The translations under genes were made by a program, and so were the position numbers. Below the pieces are notes generated by a model. That model did not search any database. It worked only from the letters and a program-made list of their open reading frames with translations, and was not told where the DNA came from. 64,000 nucleotides of DNA from Flavobacteriales bacterium. GTDB lineage: Bacteria; Bacteroidota; Bacteroidia; Flavobacteriales_F; PHOS-HE28. The stretch spans positions 503,867 to 567,866 of the forward strand of contig JAHBUK010000002.1 in assembly GCA_019638115.1 (NCBI GenBank), read 5' to 3'. Below, piece after piece: positions 40,931 to 48,724 of the stretch (positions are counted from its first letter, which is position 1; each line of letters opens with the position of its first letter).

Positions 40931-41382
40931 AGGCCTCATGCTCAAGCCCTGACGCTGCTTCGCATCGTGGGGCTTTTTCATTTCCGCCCTCGCTCAAGCT
41001 GCGCTTGTTTTTTGTGAGGGAGGATTGCCCGAGGACGGGCTATCCTTGGAGGGGGAGGCCTCATGCTCAAGCCCTGACGCTGCTTCGCATCGTGCGGCTA
41101 TTTCATTTCCGCCCTCGCCCAAGCTGCGCTTGTTTTTTGTGAGTGAGGATTGCCCGAGGACGGGCTATCCTTGGAGGGGGAGGTCTCATGCTCAAGCCCT
41201 GACGCTGCTTCGCATCGTGGGGCTTTTTCATTTCCGCCCTCGCTCAAGCTGCGCTTGTTTTTAGTGAGTGAGGATTGCCCGAGGACGGGCTATCCTTGGA
41301 GGGGGAGGCCTCATGCTCAAGCCCTGACGCTGCTTCGCATCGTGGGGCTTTTTCATTTCCGCCCTCGCCCAAGCTGCGCTTG
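40931..41382. repeat. tandem hairpin repeat array B (3.6 units of 125 bp) beside tRNA-Pro
   Basis: Units start at 40931, 41056, 41181 and 41306 (period exactly 125); the last is cut at about 41382. Each unit has a terminator-like hairpin followed by TTTTT (plus strand, about 40943-40978 in unit 1), a CAAGC-TGC-GCTTG hairpin, a TTTTTTGTGAG run, and a hairpin AGGAT-T-GCCCG / CGGGC-T-ATCCT around AGGA (41021-41046), then GGAGGGGGAGGC. In unit 2 the terminator arm is changed (GGGGCTTTTT to GCGGCTATTT). Short frames inside it are repeat artefacts. Confidence 0.93.
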
Positions 41383-41392
41383 GCTCGGTCGG

Positions 41393-41428
41393 TAATGAAA
41401 AAGCCCCGGCGACTTCGTCGCCAGGGCT
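41393..41428 (-). terminator. terminator of tRNA-Pro
   Basis: On the minus strand AGCCCTGGCGAC, GAA, GTCGCCGGGGCT (41402-41428) forms a 12-bp stem with one U-G pair, followed by TTTTCATT. It begins 8 bases past the tRNA. Confidence 0.85.
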
Positions 41429-41432
41429 TGAT

Positions 41433-41511
<79 letters not shown>

Positions 41512-41551
41512 AACAAACACCTAACAGCTCGGGAAACGCTGGAAGGGGCGG

Positions 41552-41559
41552 CAAATATA
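41552..41559 (-). promoter_or_regulatory. -7 box (TATATTTG) for tRNA-Pro
   Basis: An exact TAnnTTTG match on the minus strand, 40 bases before the tRNA-Pro 5' end. Confidence 0.6.
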
Positions 41560-41576
41560 GCAGGGAATGCGAGCGC

Positions 41577-42302
41577 TTAAGCGTCGAACTTGTAGCCGAT
41601 ACCCTTGATGGTCTTGATGCGCTCGTCGCCGATCTTCTCGCGCAGTTTGCGGATGTGCACGTCGATGGTGCGATCACCTACAAAGAGCTCGTTGCCCCAG
41701 ATCTGTCCGTAGATCTCATCGCGCTTGAACACCTTTCCGGGCTTGCTCATCAAGAGCACAAGCAGCTCGAATTCCTTCTTGGGAAGCTGCAGCTCTTTGC
41801 CGGCTGCGTAGACCATTACACGCTCCAAGTCCACTTTGATGCCGTTGGATTCGAGGACCTGGCCTTCCGGTCGGTCCTGGCCAGTGCGCTTCAGCAGTGC
41901 CTTCACCTTGCTGATGAAGACCTTGGGGCGCACCGGTTTGGTGATGTAATCATCAGCACCGGCATCAAAGCCAGCGATCTGGCTGTAATCTTCGCTCCTT
42001 GCTGTAAGGAAGGTGATGACCGTGTTCTTGAATTCGGGCATCTGGCGAAGCTGGTTGCACACCTCCACGCCATCCATGCCGGGCATCATTATGTCCAGCA
42101 CGATCAAGTCGGGACGACTTGCCTTGGCCACCTTTATGGCGTCCTTGCCATTGAGTGCAGTGAGCACCACGAAACCCTCCCGCTCCAAGTTGTATTTGAG
42201 AAGCTCGATGATATCGGCCTCGTCATCCACTAACAGTACTTTCTGCGCCAACGCTGCAGCCATGATATCGTCATTGGTTCGCTGCAAATGTTGGTCGGCC
42301 AT
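41577..42302 (-). CDS. OmpR/PhoB-family response regulator
   Basis: 241 residues. The receiver domain (about 20-135) has 'KVLLVDDEAD', the phosphoacceptor 'LIVLDIMMPG' (Asp70), 'VITFLTARSED' and 'GADDYITKPVRPKVFISKVKALL'. A winged-helix DNA-binding domain follows ('ELQLPKKEFELLVLLMSKPGKVFKRDEIYGQIWG', 'DRTIDVHIRKLREKIGD', 'IKGIGYKFDA'), a PhoB-type effector. The 'GEYGAD' core is normal, so it should be phosphorylated by a histidine kinase, but none is adjacent, which makes it an orphan regulator here. A TATATTTG box lies 24 bases upstream. Confidence 0.96.
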   Translation of the reverse strand: MADQHLQRTNDDIMAAALAQKVLLVDDEADIIELLKYNLEREGFVVLTALNGKDAIKVAKASRPDLIVLDIMMPGMDGVEVCNQLRQMPEFKNTVITFLTARSEDYSQIAGFDAGADDYITKPVRPKVFISKVKALLKRTGQDRPEGQVLESNGIKVDLERVMVYAAGKELQLPKKEFELLVLLMSKPGKVFKRDEIYGQIWGNELFVGDRTIDVHIRKLREKIGDERIKTIKGIGYKFDA

Positions 42303-42326
42303 GAAGGGTGGGTGTTAAGGTGTGGT

Positions 42327-42334
42327 CAAATATA
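42327..42334 (-). promoter_or_regulatory. -7 box (TATATTTG) for the response regulator
   Basis: An exact TAnnTTTG match on the minus strand, 24 bases before the ATG at 42302. Confidence 0.65.
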
Positions 42335-42519
42335 GGTTAACAGCCGAGGGCCCGTGATCGCGGCCAGTGCGATCAGGTACAACGGCTTGGAACCATGCAC
42401 ACCACGCCTGCTAAACCTATCCGATCACTGCTGCGAGTGGATGGTTGCGTATTGTTAGGCCAAGTCCGTATGTGATCGGGAGCCAACGATACGTGGAGCT
42501 CGTAATTTTGCATCCACAA

Positions 42520-42592
42520 GCGGGAGTAGCTCAGTTGGTAGAGCATCAGCTTCCCAAGCTGAATGTCGCGGGTTCGAATCCCGTCTCCCGCT
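42520..42592 (+). tRNA. tRNA-Gly (anticodon CCC)
   Basis: 73 bases. The acceptor GCGGGAG pairs with CTCCCGC, discriminator T. The anticodon loop TTCCCAA lies between TCAGC and GCTGA, giving anticodon CCC. D-loop AGTTGGTAGAG and T-arm GGTTCGAATCC are standard. CCA is not encoded. Ten bases downstream a small CGGAT-CGCT-ATCCG hairpin follows. Confidence 0.97.
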
Positions 42593-42714
42593 CAAGAACG
42601 GCGGATCGCTATCCGGGCAATGGCATTACCAGGCCCTTTCCGGGTAGTTCGATGAACATCAAGCCTCCGCTTGGTGTTCATCACTCCAGCACCTTACGAC
42701 CTGTAACTCGGAAC

Positions 42715-43371
42715 ATGGAACAGCGCTGGTCCCCATTTTTGCCGCTCATTTTTCTTCTGAACCTCAGTGTCGCTTGTGGCGCACCATCAACTGAAACCAT
42801 GGCTTATCAGGATATCCCCCCCGCAGCGGGCGTCGCAACGGACACCATAACTCTTGGTGCTGGCTGTTTCTGGTGCGTGGAGGCCGTCTTCCAAGAATTG
42901 AAGGGGGTACATTCCGTTACAAGCGGATACATGGGAGGGCATGTAAAGAACCCCTCATACAAGGAAGTATGTAACGGCACCACCGGTCATGCCGAAGTAG
43001 CACAGGTGGTATTCGACCCTAGCGTGATCCGCTTCGAGGAGATCTTGGAGGTTTTCTGGCAGACCCACGACCCCACCGCCTTGAACCGACAAGGGGCGGA
43101 CGTTGGCACACAATACCGCTCCGCTGTTTTTTGCCACAGTGATGCACAACTGGAGGTAGCCACCCGCATAAAGGCGGAGTTGGATGCAAGTGGTGCCTTC
43201 CGTGCTCCCTTGGTTACCGAGGTCGTAAAAGCATCGGTGTTCTATCCGGCCGAGGACTATCACCAGAACTACTACTCGCTGAACGGGGAGCAAGGCTACT
43301 GCCAAATGGTGATCAGGCCCAAGCTCGACAAGTTCCGGAAGGTGTTCGCGGACCGGTTGAAGGAGCGTTGA
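42715..43371 (+). CDS. msrA: peptide-methionine (S)-S-oxide reductase MsrA, lipoprotein form
   Basis: 218 residues from ATG 42715; the frame is open upstream through tRNA-Gly, which is an artefact. The leader 'LPLIFLLNLSVACGAPS' has a lipobox (Cys21), so this MsrA is exported and membrane-anchored. The MsrA domain has the catalytic 'GCFWCVEAVFQ' (Cys51), 'TSGYMGGHVKNPSYKEVCNGTTGHAE', 'FWQTHDPTALNRQGADVGTQYRSAVF' and 'AEDYHQNYY'. It reduces methionine-S-sulfoxide in proteins, here in the envelope. There is no fused MsrB. Confidence 0.96.
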   Translation: MEQRWSPFLPLIFLLNLSVACGAPSTETMAYQDIPPAAGVATDTITLGAGCFWCVEAVFQELKGVHSVTSGYMGGHVKNPSYKEVCNGTTGHAEVAQVVFDPSVIRFEEILEVFWQTHDPTALNRQGADVGTQYRSAVFCHSDAQLEVATRIKAELDASGAFRAPLVTEVVKASVFYPAEDYHQNYYSLNGEQGYCQMVIRPKLDKFRKVFADRLKER

Positions 43372-43439
43372 GCGGAGGCTGCTATCTTTCCAGCCTTGGG
43401 CCGGCCGCCAATGGCACGGCTTCTGCTTTGTCACCAACC

Positions 43440-44183
43440 ATGCAACGCACCCTACTCGCCCTTCTCGGCTTTTCGTTCGGAGGTTCCCTCCTCGCTCAAA
43501 CCACGGGGATGGAACTCGTACGCAACGGCAGCTTCGAGTCCTTGTCCCGCTCGGTCAACACGTACGACCAGTTCCAATACGTAAGTGATTGGAGCAGCGC
43601 CACGCTCGGGCTTCCCGATGTGTTCGACAAGCGTGCAAGTGCCAAGTCCGTTGGTATACCGGTGAACGACTATGGCACCATGGATCCGCAGGAAGGAGAC
43701 CGCTATGCCGGGTTCTTCGGATGGAAGGACGATATCCGCAGGAATTTCGGGGCTTCGGACCCTGAGGACACCTTCAAGCCCGGATGGAGCGCCTATTCGG
43801 AGTACCTGCAAAGTGAACTGGTGGCCCCACTGCTCGAAGGCGTTACCTACGAAGTGGTGTTCCATGTTGCTTTGTCCCAGAACAGCGACCGCACCATACT
43901 TGGCGTTGGTGCCCACTTCAGCGAGGTGCTCCTGAACTACCAGCACAGGAAGTTCCTGGAGGAGGTGCCTGATGTTTTCCTGCCCACCATGATCACCGAG
44001 AAGGGCAAGTGGACCGAGGTAAGGGGGCGCTTTGTAGCCGACGGACGCGAACAGTTCATCGTGATCGGTGTGTTCCCTTATGTGGGACTCGAATCCGAGC
44101 ATGTCATCGAGGGAACCGATAATCGCTACGCCTACTACTACGTGGATAATGTATCCGTTAAGCGGGTGGCGGAGGAGGAGTGA
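43440..44183 (+). CDS. secreted galactose-binding-like domain protein
   Basis: 247 residues from ATG 43440 with signal peptide 'RTLLALLGFSFGGSLLAQ'. The opening 'GMELVRNGSFESLSRSVNTYDQFQYVSDWSSA' and the later 'DPQEGDRYAGFFGW' and 'YSEYLQSELVAPLLEGVTYEVVFHVALSQNS' match the N-terminal domain often fused to OmpA in Bacteroidota, a galactose-binding-like beta sandwich. Here it occurs alone without an OmpA or T9SS tail, so it may be periplasmic. A TATCTTTC box at 43383-43390 lies about 50 bases upstream. Confidence 0.78.
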   Translation: MQRTLLALLGFSFGGSLLAQTTGMELVRNGSFESLSRSVNTYDQFQYVSDWSSATLGLPDVFDKRASAKSVGIPVNDYGTMDPQEGDRYAGFFGWKDDIRRNFGASDPEDTFKPGWSAYSEYLQSELVAPLLEGVTYEVVFHVALSQNSDRTILGVGAHFSEVLLNYQHRKFLEEVPDVFLPTMITEKGKWTEVRGRFVADGREQFIVIGVFPYVGLESEHVIEGTDNRYAYYYVDNVSVKRVAEEE

Positions 44184-44252
44184 GCCCCTTCACTTGCAGC
44201 TTCGGAGCGGTATTGGTGACCGCTATCACATGAGGCATGCGGAATGCATGGG

Positions 44253-44260
44253 TACCTTTG
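44253..44260 (+). promoter_or_regulatory. -7 box (TACCTTTG) 5 bases before the DUF983 start
   Basis: An exact TAnnTTTG match, then CTGCC and ATG 44266. It decides the start among several in-frame ATGs. Confidence 0.65.
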
Positions 44261-44265
44261 CTGCC

Positions 44266-44691
44266 ATGATGGGAAAGGGAACCAAGCTCTACAGCATTTT
44301 CCGCGTGAAGTGCCCGCATTGCCACGAGGGAGAGTTCTTCGTGGACAGGAACCCTTACAATCTGAAACATGTGGGCGACGTGCTGGAGAAGTGTCCGGTA
44401 TGTGAGCGCAAGTACACCCCTGAGCCGGGCTTCTACTACGGAGGGATGTATGTGTCCTATGCGTTGACAGTGGCGCTGTTCGCCACCATCTACGTGGCCA
44501 CCATCGTGCTGGCTCCCGACGCTCCTCTTTGGGTTCCCGTTACCCTGGTCATCAGTGGTCTGTTGATCACTGCGCCGTTCATTTACGCGCTCTCCAAGAT
44601 CATCTGGGCCAACCTCTTCATGAAGTACAAGGGCGTAGACCTCTTGGCGAATGAACTCGAAGGCAAGGCACCTGCTTCAAGCCCTGAATAG
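44266..44691 (+). CDS. DUF983 family membrane protein
   Basis: 141 residues from ATG 44266. An N-terminal CxxC pair of knuckles ('CPHCHEGEFF' and 'CPVCERKYTPEPGFYYGGMYVSY') is followed by two membrane helices ('LTVALFATIYVATIVLAP' and 'LWVPVTLVISGLLITAPFIYALSKIIW'). This is the DUF983 layout, cysteine-rich cytoplasmic head plus two spans, found across Bacteroidota and Alphaproteobacteria with no known function. It is a single gene with its own promoter-like box. Confidence 0.92.
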   Translation: MMGKGTKLYSIFRVKCPHCHEGEFFVDRNPYNLKHVGDVLEKCPVCERKYTPEPGFYYGGMYVSYALTVALFATIYVATIVLAPDAPLWVPVTLVISGLLITAPFIYALSKIIWANLFMKYKGVDLLANELEGKAPASSPE

Positions 44692-44708
44692 GGAGTGAAG
44701 CTGCGGGA

Positions 44709-45455
44709 TCATTCATCCATCGGATCCGTGGCGAAGAGGATCACTTGGTAGGGCATCTTGTCGGTGTGTGCACCTACGTCCGTGTAACCGTATCCCCCCA
44801 CCTCGTCCATAAGGGCATCCACGGCTATGCGCTTGGCGCCAGCCGGTGCCACGGGCGAATCACCGGGCAGCCAATCGATGATGAACAGTGGCCGGGGATA
44901 AGCCAGGCCTCTGCGCACCAAGGAGAAGTAGTTGCTCCGGTTCGCGATCATCGTATAGCTGTGGACCACGAGCGCCACGTCCGCTTCTCCTTCGGCCAGG
45001 CCCGGATGCCCAGCAGGCGACAAGCGTATTTCCACCTGCTCTTCCGTGAATCCCAAGGCATCGCGTTGCGCGGTCATGGCCTTGGCTTTTTCCGCGTCGC
45101 TCTGAATGGCGATCACGCGCGCGCCGGCAGCAGCAAGACGGAACGAGAAATAGCCGTCGTCCGCAAAGAGGTCCGCGATCACCAGGTCCTTTACATCATT
45201 GTCCATCATGGCCAACAGCACTTCGGGTTTCTGCCAGGCATCACGTGGGTCGCCCGGAATGTTGACCTGGGGGGCAGCTTGCAGCGAACCGCTGGGATCC
45301 GAAGTGGTGGCGCCGGGGCTGGCGATGGAAGAAACCGTGCTGGTTGATGGCGACGCAGGGGTGTTGCGGCCCGATCGGTCGGCACCGGTGGTGTCCGGAT
45401 CGCAGGCCGTAAAGGCCAATACAGCCGGGAGCAGGAGCGAGTACATGTAGCGCAT
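44709..45455 (-). CDS. lipoprotein SAM-dependent methyltransferase-like protein
   Basis: 248 residues from ATG 45455. 'LLLPAVLAFTACDPDTT' is a lipoprotein signal, followed by a Ser/Thr/Pro-rich linker of about 50 residues. The domain 'DPRDAWQKPEVLLAMM', 'VIADLFADDGYFSFRLAAAGARVIAIQSD' and 'EGEADVALVVHSYTMIANRSNYFSLVRRGLAYPRPLFIIDW' is a Rossmann methyltransferase-like fold. Motif I is 'ADLFADDGYFS' rather than a full GxGxG, and SAM is scarce in the periplasm, so it may have lost activity. It is divergent from the MarR regulator at 45549 and may be its target. Confidence 0.8.
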   Translation of the reverse strand: MRYMYSLLLPAVLAFTACDPDTTGADRSGRNTPASPSTSTVSSIASPGATTSDPSGSLQAAPQVNIPGDPRDAWQKPEVLLAMMDNDVKDLVIADLFADDGYFSFRLAAAGARVIAIQSDAEKAKAMTAQRDALGFTEEQVEIRLSPAGHPGLAEGEADVALVVHSYTMIANRSNYFSLVRRGLAYPRPLFIIDWLPGDSPVAPAGAKRIAVDALMDEVGGYGYTDVGAHTDKMPYQVILFATDPMDE

Positions 45456-45536
45456 GATGGAAGCGCTAAAGTAAATGGCAACCTCGGTGAAAATCAAAAG
45501 CCGGAAAGAATATTCCATGGCAACTATTACAAGCGC

Positions 45537-45544
45537 TATTTTTG
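45537..45544 (+). promoter_or_regulatory. -7 box (TATTTTTG) 4 bases before the MarR start
   Basis: An exact TAnnTTTG match, then GCGC and ATG 45549. The opposite strand has TACTTTAG at 45466-45473 for the divergent methyltransferase-like gene, 10 bases before its ATG. Confidence 0.65.
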
Positions 45545-45548
45545 GCGC

Positions 45549-45998
45549 ATGCCAGCCATAGAAAAGGAACTGCAGAGCCGCTTTGAGAACGACCAGCAGA
45601 AGGCCATGCTCAATGTGATGTTCACGGCCAATTGGTTCAAGAGCCAGCAAGCGGAACTGTTCAGACCGGTAGGCATCAGCCTTCAGCAGTACAACATTCT
45701 TCGCATACTGCGCGGTGCGAAGGGCAAAATGAGCATGCAACGGGTGAAGGAGCGCATGATAGACCGTGCACCGAACGCCACCCGTCTCACGGATAAGCTC
45801 ATCGCCAAGGGCTTGGTGGAGCGGGAACGCTGTGAAGATGACCGCCGCGTGGTCTATGTGCGCATCAGCGACAAGGGCTTGCTGTTGCTGAAAGAGATGG
45901 ATCGCAAGATCAAGCAAGCACAGGTGCAGATGTTCCACCGCATGAGCGATGATGATGCCCGGGAATTGAACCGCATCCTGGACGCTTGCCGCGGATGA
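45549..45998 (+). CDS. MarR-family transcriptional regulator
   Basis: 149 residues. The winged helix-turn-helix core is 'LQQYNILRILRGAKGKMSMQRVKERMIDRAPNATRLTDKLIAKGLVERERCEDDRRVVYVRISDKGLLLLKEMD', including the MarR wing 'DDRRVVYVRIS'. It binds DNA as a dimer and probably responds to phenolic or oxidant ligands. The genes next to it, YceI and a nitroreductase, are a familiar MarR-linked pair in Bacteroidota. It probably also controls the divergent gene at 44709 through the 93-base intergenic region. Confidence 0.94.
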   Translation: MPAIEKELQSRFENDQQKAMLNVMFTANWFKSQQAELFRPVGISLQQYNILRILRGAKGKMSMQRVKERMIDRAPNATRLTDKLIAKGLVERERCEDDRRVVYVRISDKGLLLLKEMDRKIKQAQVQMFHRMSDDDARELNRILDACRG

Positions 45999-46042
45999 AC
46001 CATCCGCTTCTTCACTCGTTCTTTAGCTGACAACCACTGATC

Positions 46043-46669
46043 ATGCTTCAACCTATGAGCCGTCCCCGATCGCACCGTTCCATCCTTGTGTTGTTATTGA
46101 TCATGAACTCCTGGTGGGTGGCACCGGTGGTCCAAGCACAAATCTTCAAGGTGGATGCGGGACAAAGCACGGTGACCTGGAATGCCACCAAGGTGGTGGG
46201 TGGGCACAACGGCACCGTTGCTGTGAAGAGCGGCACCATCGAGTGGAACCAGGGCGTGCTTGGCGTTGCAGATGTGGTGATGGACATGAACGCGATCGTA
46301 TGCCTTGATATCAGCAATGAGAACGCCAACGCCAAACTGGTGAACCACCTGCGCTCGGAGGACTTCTTCCACGTGGACAAGTTCCCCGAGGCCCGGTTCA
46401 AGACCACGAGCATCACGGTCGTGCCGTCCATTGAAGGTGATGATCGGTATGAGGTCTCGGGCCAGTTGACGATCAAGGGCGTCGCACATCCTGCCACCTT
46501 CACATGCGAAGTGGAGCGCAGCACAAAAGAGCTGAAGGTGAGCGGAGACCTCACGTTCGATCGCACCCGCTACGGCATCCAGTATCGCTCTGGTTCGTTC
46601 TTCGATGGCTTGGGCGATCGGATGATCAACGACGAAGTGAAACTCACCTTTGAACTCATCGCCCGATGA
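46043..46669 (+). CDS. exported YceI-family protein
   Basis: 208 residues. A signal peptide ('SILVLLLIMNSWWVAPVVQAQ') is followed by the YceI lipocalin-like barrel: 'FKVDAGQSTVTWNATKVVGGHNGTVAVKSGTIEWN', 'LVNHLRSEDFFHVDKFPEARFKTTSI' and 'SGQLTIKGVAHPATFTCEVE', with 'SFFDGLGDRMINDEVKLTFELIA' at the end. YceI proteins bind isoprenoids or polyisoprenoid quinones in the periplasm. It follows MarR by 44 bases and overlaps the nitroreductase by ATGA. Confidence 0.94.
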   Translation: MLQPMSRPRSHRSILVLLLIMNSWWVAPVVQAQIFKVDAGQSTVTWNATKVVGGHNGTVAVKSGTIEWNQGVLGVADVVMDMNAIVCLDISNENANAKLVNHLRSEDFFHVDKFPEARFKTTSITVVPSIEGDDRYEVSGQLTIKGVAHPATFTCEVERSTKELKVSGDLTFDRTRYGIQYRSGSFFDGLGDRMINDEVKLTFELIAR

Positions 46670-47271
46670 GCGATCGGACGCAAGCGGAGGGAGGAAGAAG
46701 TGCTTTGCCCATCCATCCGGATATCTCTCGACGATTCAGTCCGCGGGCGTTCAGCGATAGGCTTGTGACCGGGAAGGAGTTGGAGCTTCTTTTCGAGGCG
46801 GCGCGCTGGGCACCCAGCAGCATGAATGAGCAGCCCTGGCGTTTTGTGGTGGTTGAACGCGGAGCTCCGGGGCATGATGGCCTGGTGGCAAGCCTTACCG
46901 GCTTCAACAGGCAATGGGCGGACAAGGCGCCAGTGCTGATCCTGAACCTGGCCGTGCGATCGCTTTCGCGCAGTGGCGAGACCAACCACCATGCATGGCA
47001 CGATCTGGGGCTGGCCGTTGCGCAACTCACCGTGCAAGCCACTTCCATGGGCATGGGCCTTCACCAACTCGGAGGCTTCGAGTTGCACTTGGTGAAGCAA
47101 ACTTTCTCCATTCCCGAAGGAATGGACCTGGTATCGATCATCGCCTTGGGATTTCCGGGGAATCCGGAACAGCTTCCGGAACCCTTGCTGAGCCGCGAAC
47201 GGAACCATTCACCCCGCAAAGCCCTGAGTGAATTGGTGATCCCTGCCTCGGCGCTCCTGGCAAGGGAGTAA
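46666..47271 (+). CDS. nitroreductase family protein
   Basis: 201 residues. FMN-binding motifs of the nitroreductase fold are present: 'RRFSPRAFSDRLVTGKELELLFEAARWAPSSMNEQPWRFVVVE' (SSMNEQPW contacts FMN), 'ADKAPVLILNLAV' and 'HAWHDLGLAVAQLTVQATSMGMGLHQLGGFE', with 'VSIIALGFPG' near the end. It reduces quinones or nitro compounds with NAD(P)H. The start overlaps the YceI stop by 4 bases, so the two are translationally coupled under the MarR regulator. Confidence 0.93.
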   Translation: MSDRTQAEGGRSALPIHPDISRRFSPRAFSDRLVTGKELELLFEAARWAPSSMNEQPWRFVVVERGAPGHDGLVASLTGFNRQWADKAPVLILNLAVRSLSRSGETNHHAWHDLGLAVAQLTVQATSMGMGLHQLGGFELHLVKQTFSIPEGMDLVSIIALGFPGNPEQLPEPLLSRERNHSPRKALSELVIPASALLARE

Positions 47272-47276
47272 GCGCG

Positions 47277-48590
47277 CTACTTGTCGCGCTTGGATCGATG
47301 GATCTCCCGCTCCCAGATCCGCACACCATCACCATCGAAGACCTGTATGTGCATGACGCGCTCCTTGCGCACTCCGCTGAAAGAAAGCGTGGCGAAGTTG
47401 CGCTTGGTAACGAGGGTCCCTTCAACCTGGTTGGTGTTGGTCAGTTTGGGTTCGTAGGTGCCTGAAGTGAGGGGAGACACGGTGAGGTCATGGACCACGT
47501 TGCCGTCTTTCAGTCGCAATTCACTGAGTTCCGTGAAGTGCCTGTCACCGGTCAGGAATACCACGCCCTGGATGCCTTCCGCCTCAATGCGACGGAGCAG
47601 TTCCGCACGCTCCTCGGGCATGGTGGCGTAGTTCTCGTACTCGTTCGCCGTGCTTAGCACCTGGCTACCCACGGCCACCAGCTTGAAGGAGGCATCGCTG
47701 TAGCGCAGCGCTTGGATCAACCAATCCAACTGAGGCTTGCCGAGCATCTGTGGTGTTCCTGTCTTGACCTTTGCAGGCACCCGATGCGTGCGGTTATCAA
47801 GCAGGAAGAAGTCCACATCGGCATGGCTGAAGTGCGTGGCCACACTTTGCTCATCACCCGGTACTCCACAGGTGGGATTTGCCCAGAACAGGTCGAAGGT
47901 CTCACGCGCCGTGGCACTGTGTACCCAGCTGCCATCGGCATCGTTGGGGCCGAAATCATGGTCGTCCCAGATGGCATAGTGCTTCGTGGTACGCAGCAAG
48001 CGTTGCAGCTCCGGCATTGAGCGGGTATGGGTGTATCGGTGCAGGTAGCCACTGCGGCTGCCCCAATCGGGTTCTCGCAAGTAGATATTGTCGCCCAACC
48101 AGAGCATCAGGTCCGGGTTCTTGTCTGCAATGGCGTCGAAGATCCGCATCCCATCACCGTAAGGTCTTCCCGGTCGGTCATACTCCGGCTCGTTCACATA
48201 GGTGCAGCTTCCCATGGCCACGGTAAAGGGCGGTGGATCGGTGCGGAACTTCCACAAGGGCTGTGTGGTGAATGACAATGGCTCCGGAAAGGGAATGGTC
48301 CGGCCGTTCAAAGCCACTTGGTACTGGTACGTGGTGCCAGGCTTCAGGCGATCGGCAACGAACTCCAGCACATGGGCATTTGCCCGGTCGCTTTGTTGCA
48401 CCGGCAGTACCAGCAAACTGTCCGGATGCGCTTCATTCCAGTATTGGATGCCGACGTTGCAAGGGCCATGACATTGCAGCCAGATGCGCGCTTCAAGCAT
48501 GTCCACATGACCGAGCATGGGGCCGTTGACGGTGTGCTGCGCTTGCAGTCCGAGCGATATGCCGACCGACAGGAGTAGGAACGTACGCAT
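47277..48590 (-). CDS. PhoD-like alkaline phosphatase/phosphodiesterase
   Basis: 437 residues with signal peptide 'TFLLLSVGISLGLQA'. After a small N-terminal beta domain ('NGPMLGHVDMLEARIWLQC') the metallophosphatase core shows 'LMLWLGDNIYLREPDW', 'YAIWDDHDFGPNDADGSW' and 'VVFLTGDRHFTELSEL', the PhoD motif set. It should hydrolyse phosphate esters or diesters in the periplasm or outside. The Tat twin-arginine leader usual for PhoD is absent, so Sec export is likely. An imperfect box (GATATTTA, 48595-48602) lies 4 bases before the ATG. Confidence 0.92.
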   Translation of the reverse strand: MRTFLLLSVGISLGLQAQHTVNGPMLGHVDMLEARIWLQCHGPCNVGIQYWNEAHPDSLLVLPVQQSDRANAHVLEFVADRLKPGTTYQYQVALNGRTIPFPEPLSFTTQPLWKFRTDPPPFTVAMGSCTYVNEPEYDRPGRPYGDGMRIFDAIADKNPDLMLWLGDNIYLREPDWGSRSGYLHRYTHTRSMPELQRLLRTTKHYAIWDDHDFGPNDADGSWVHSATARETFDLFWANPTCGVPGDEQSVATHFSHADVDFFLLDNRTHRVPAKVKTGTPQMLGKPQLDWLIQALRYSDASFKLVAVGSQVLSTANEYENYATMPEERAELLRRIEAEGIQGVVFLTGDRHFTELSELRLKDGNVVHDLTVSPLTSGTYEPKLTNTNQVEGTLVTKRNFATLSFSGVRKERVMHIQVFDGDGVRIWEREIHRSKRDK

Positions 48591-48683
48591 GGTGTAAATA
48601 TCGCGCTTACAGGCGCACAGGAATGGGCTTGAAGTTTTCCGGCGCCATCCATGAAGCGCTTACGACCATAACCACGGAGCAAA

Positions 48684-48691
48684 TACCTTCG
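48684..48691 (+). promoter_or_regulatory. -7 box (TACCTTCG) for the sterol-desaturase-family gene
   Basis: TACCTTCG on the plus strand, 33 bases before the ATG at 48725; here a normal leader is predicted. Confidence 0.5.
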
Positions 48692-48724
48692 CCCGCCTAC
48701 CATCAACGGAGAACGCCCTGGACC

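Noticed and set aside
13773..41382. CRISPR arrays at the two tandem repeats
   Set aside because: Whole 125-131 bp units are repeated head to tail with no short repeat plus unique spacer pattern, and no cas genes are near.
41025..41395. Two near-identical frames of about 80 codons within array B
   Set aside because: They are products of the 125-bp repeat without stop codons in that phase; no independent coding support.
42445..42714. An N-terminal extension of MsrA, including a peptide read through tRNA-Gly
   Set aside because: The frame simply translates a tRNA gene and its flanks; the lipoprotein signal begins at ATG 42715.
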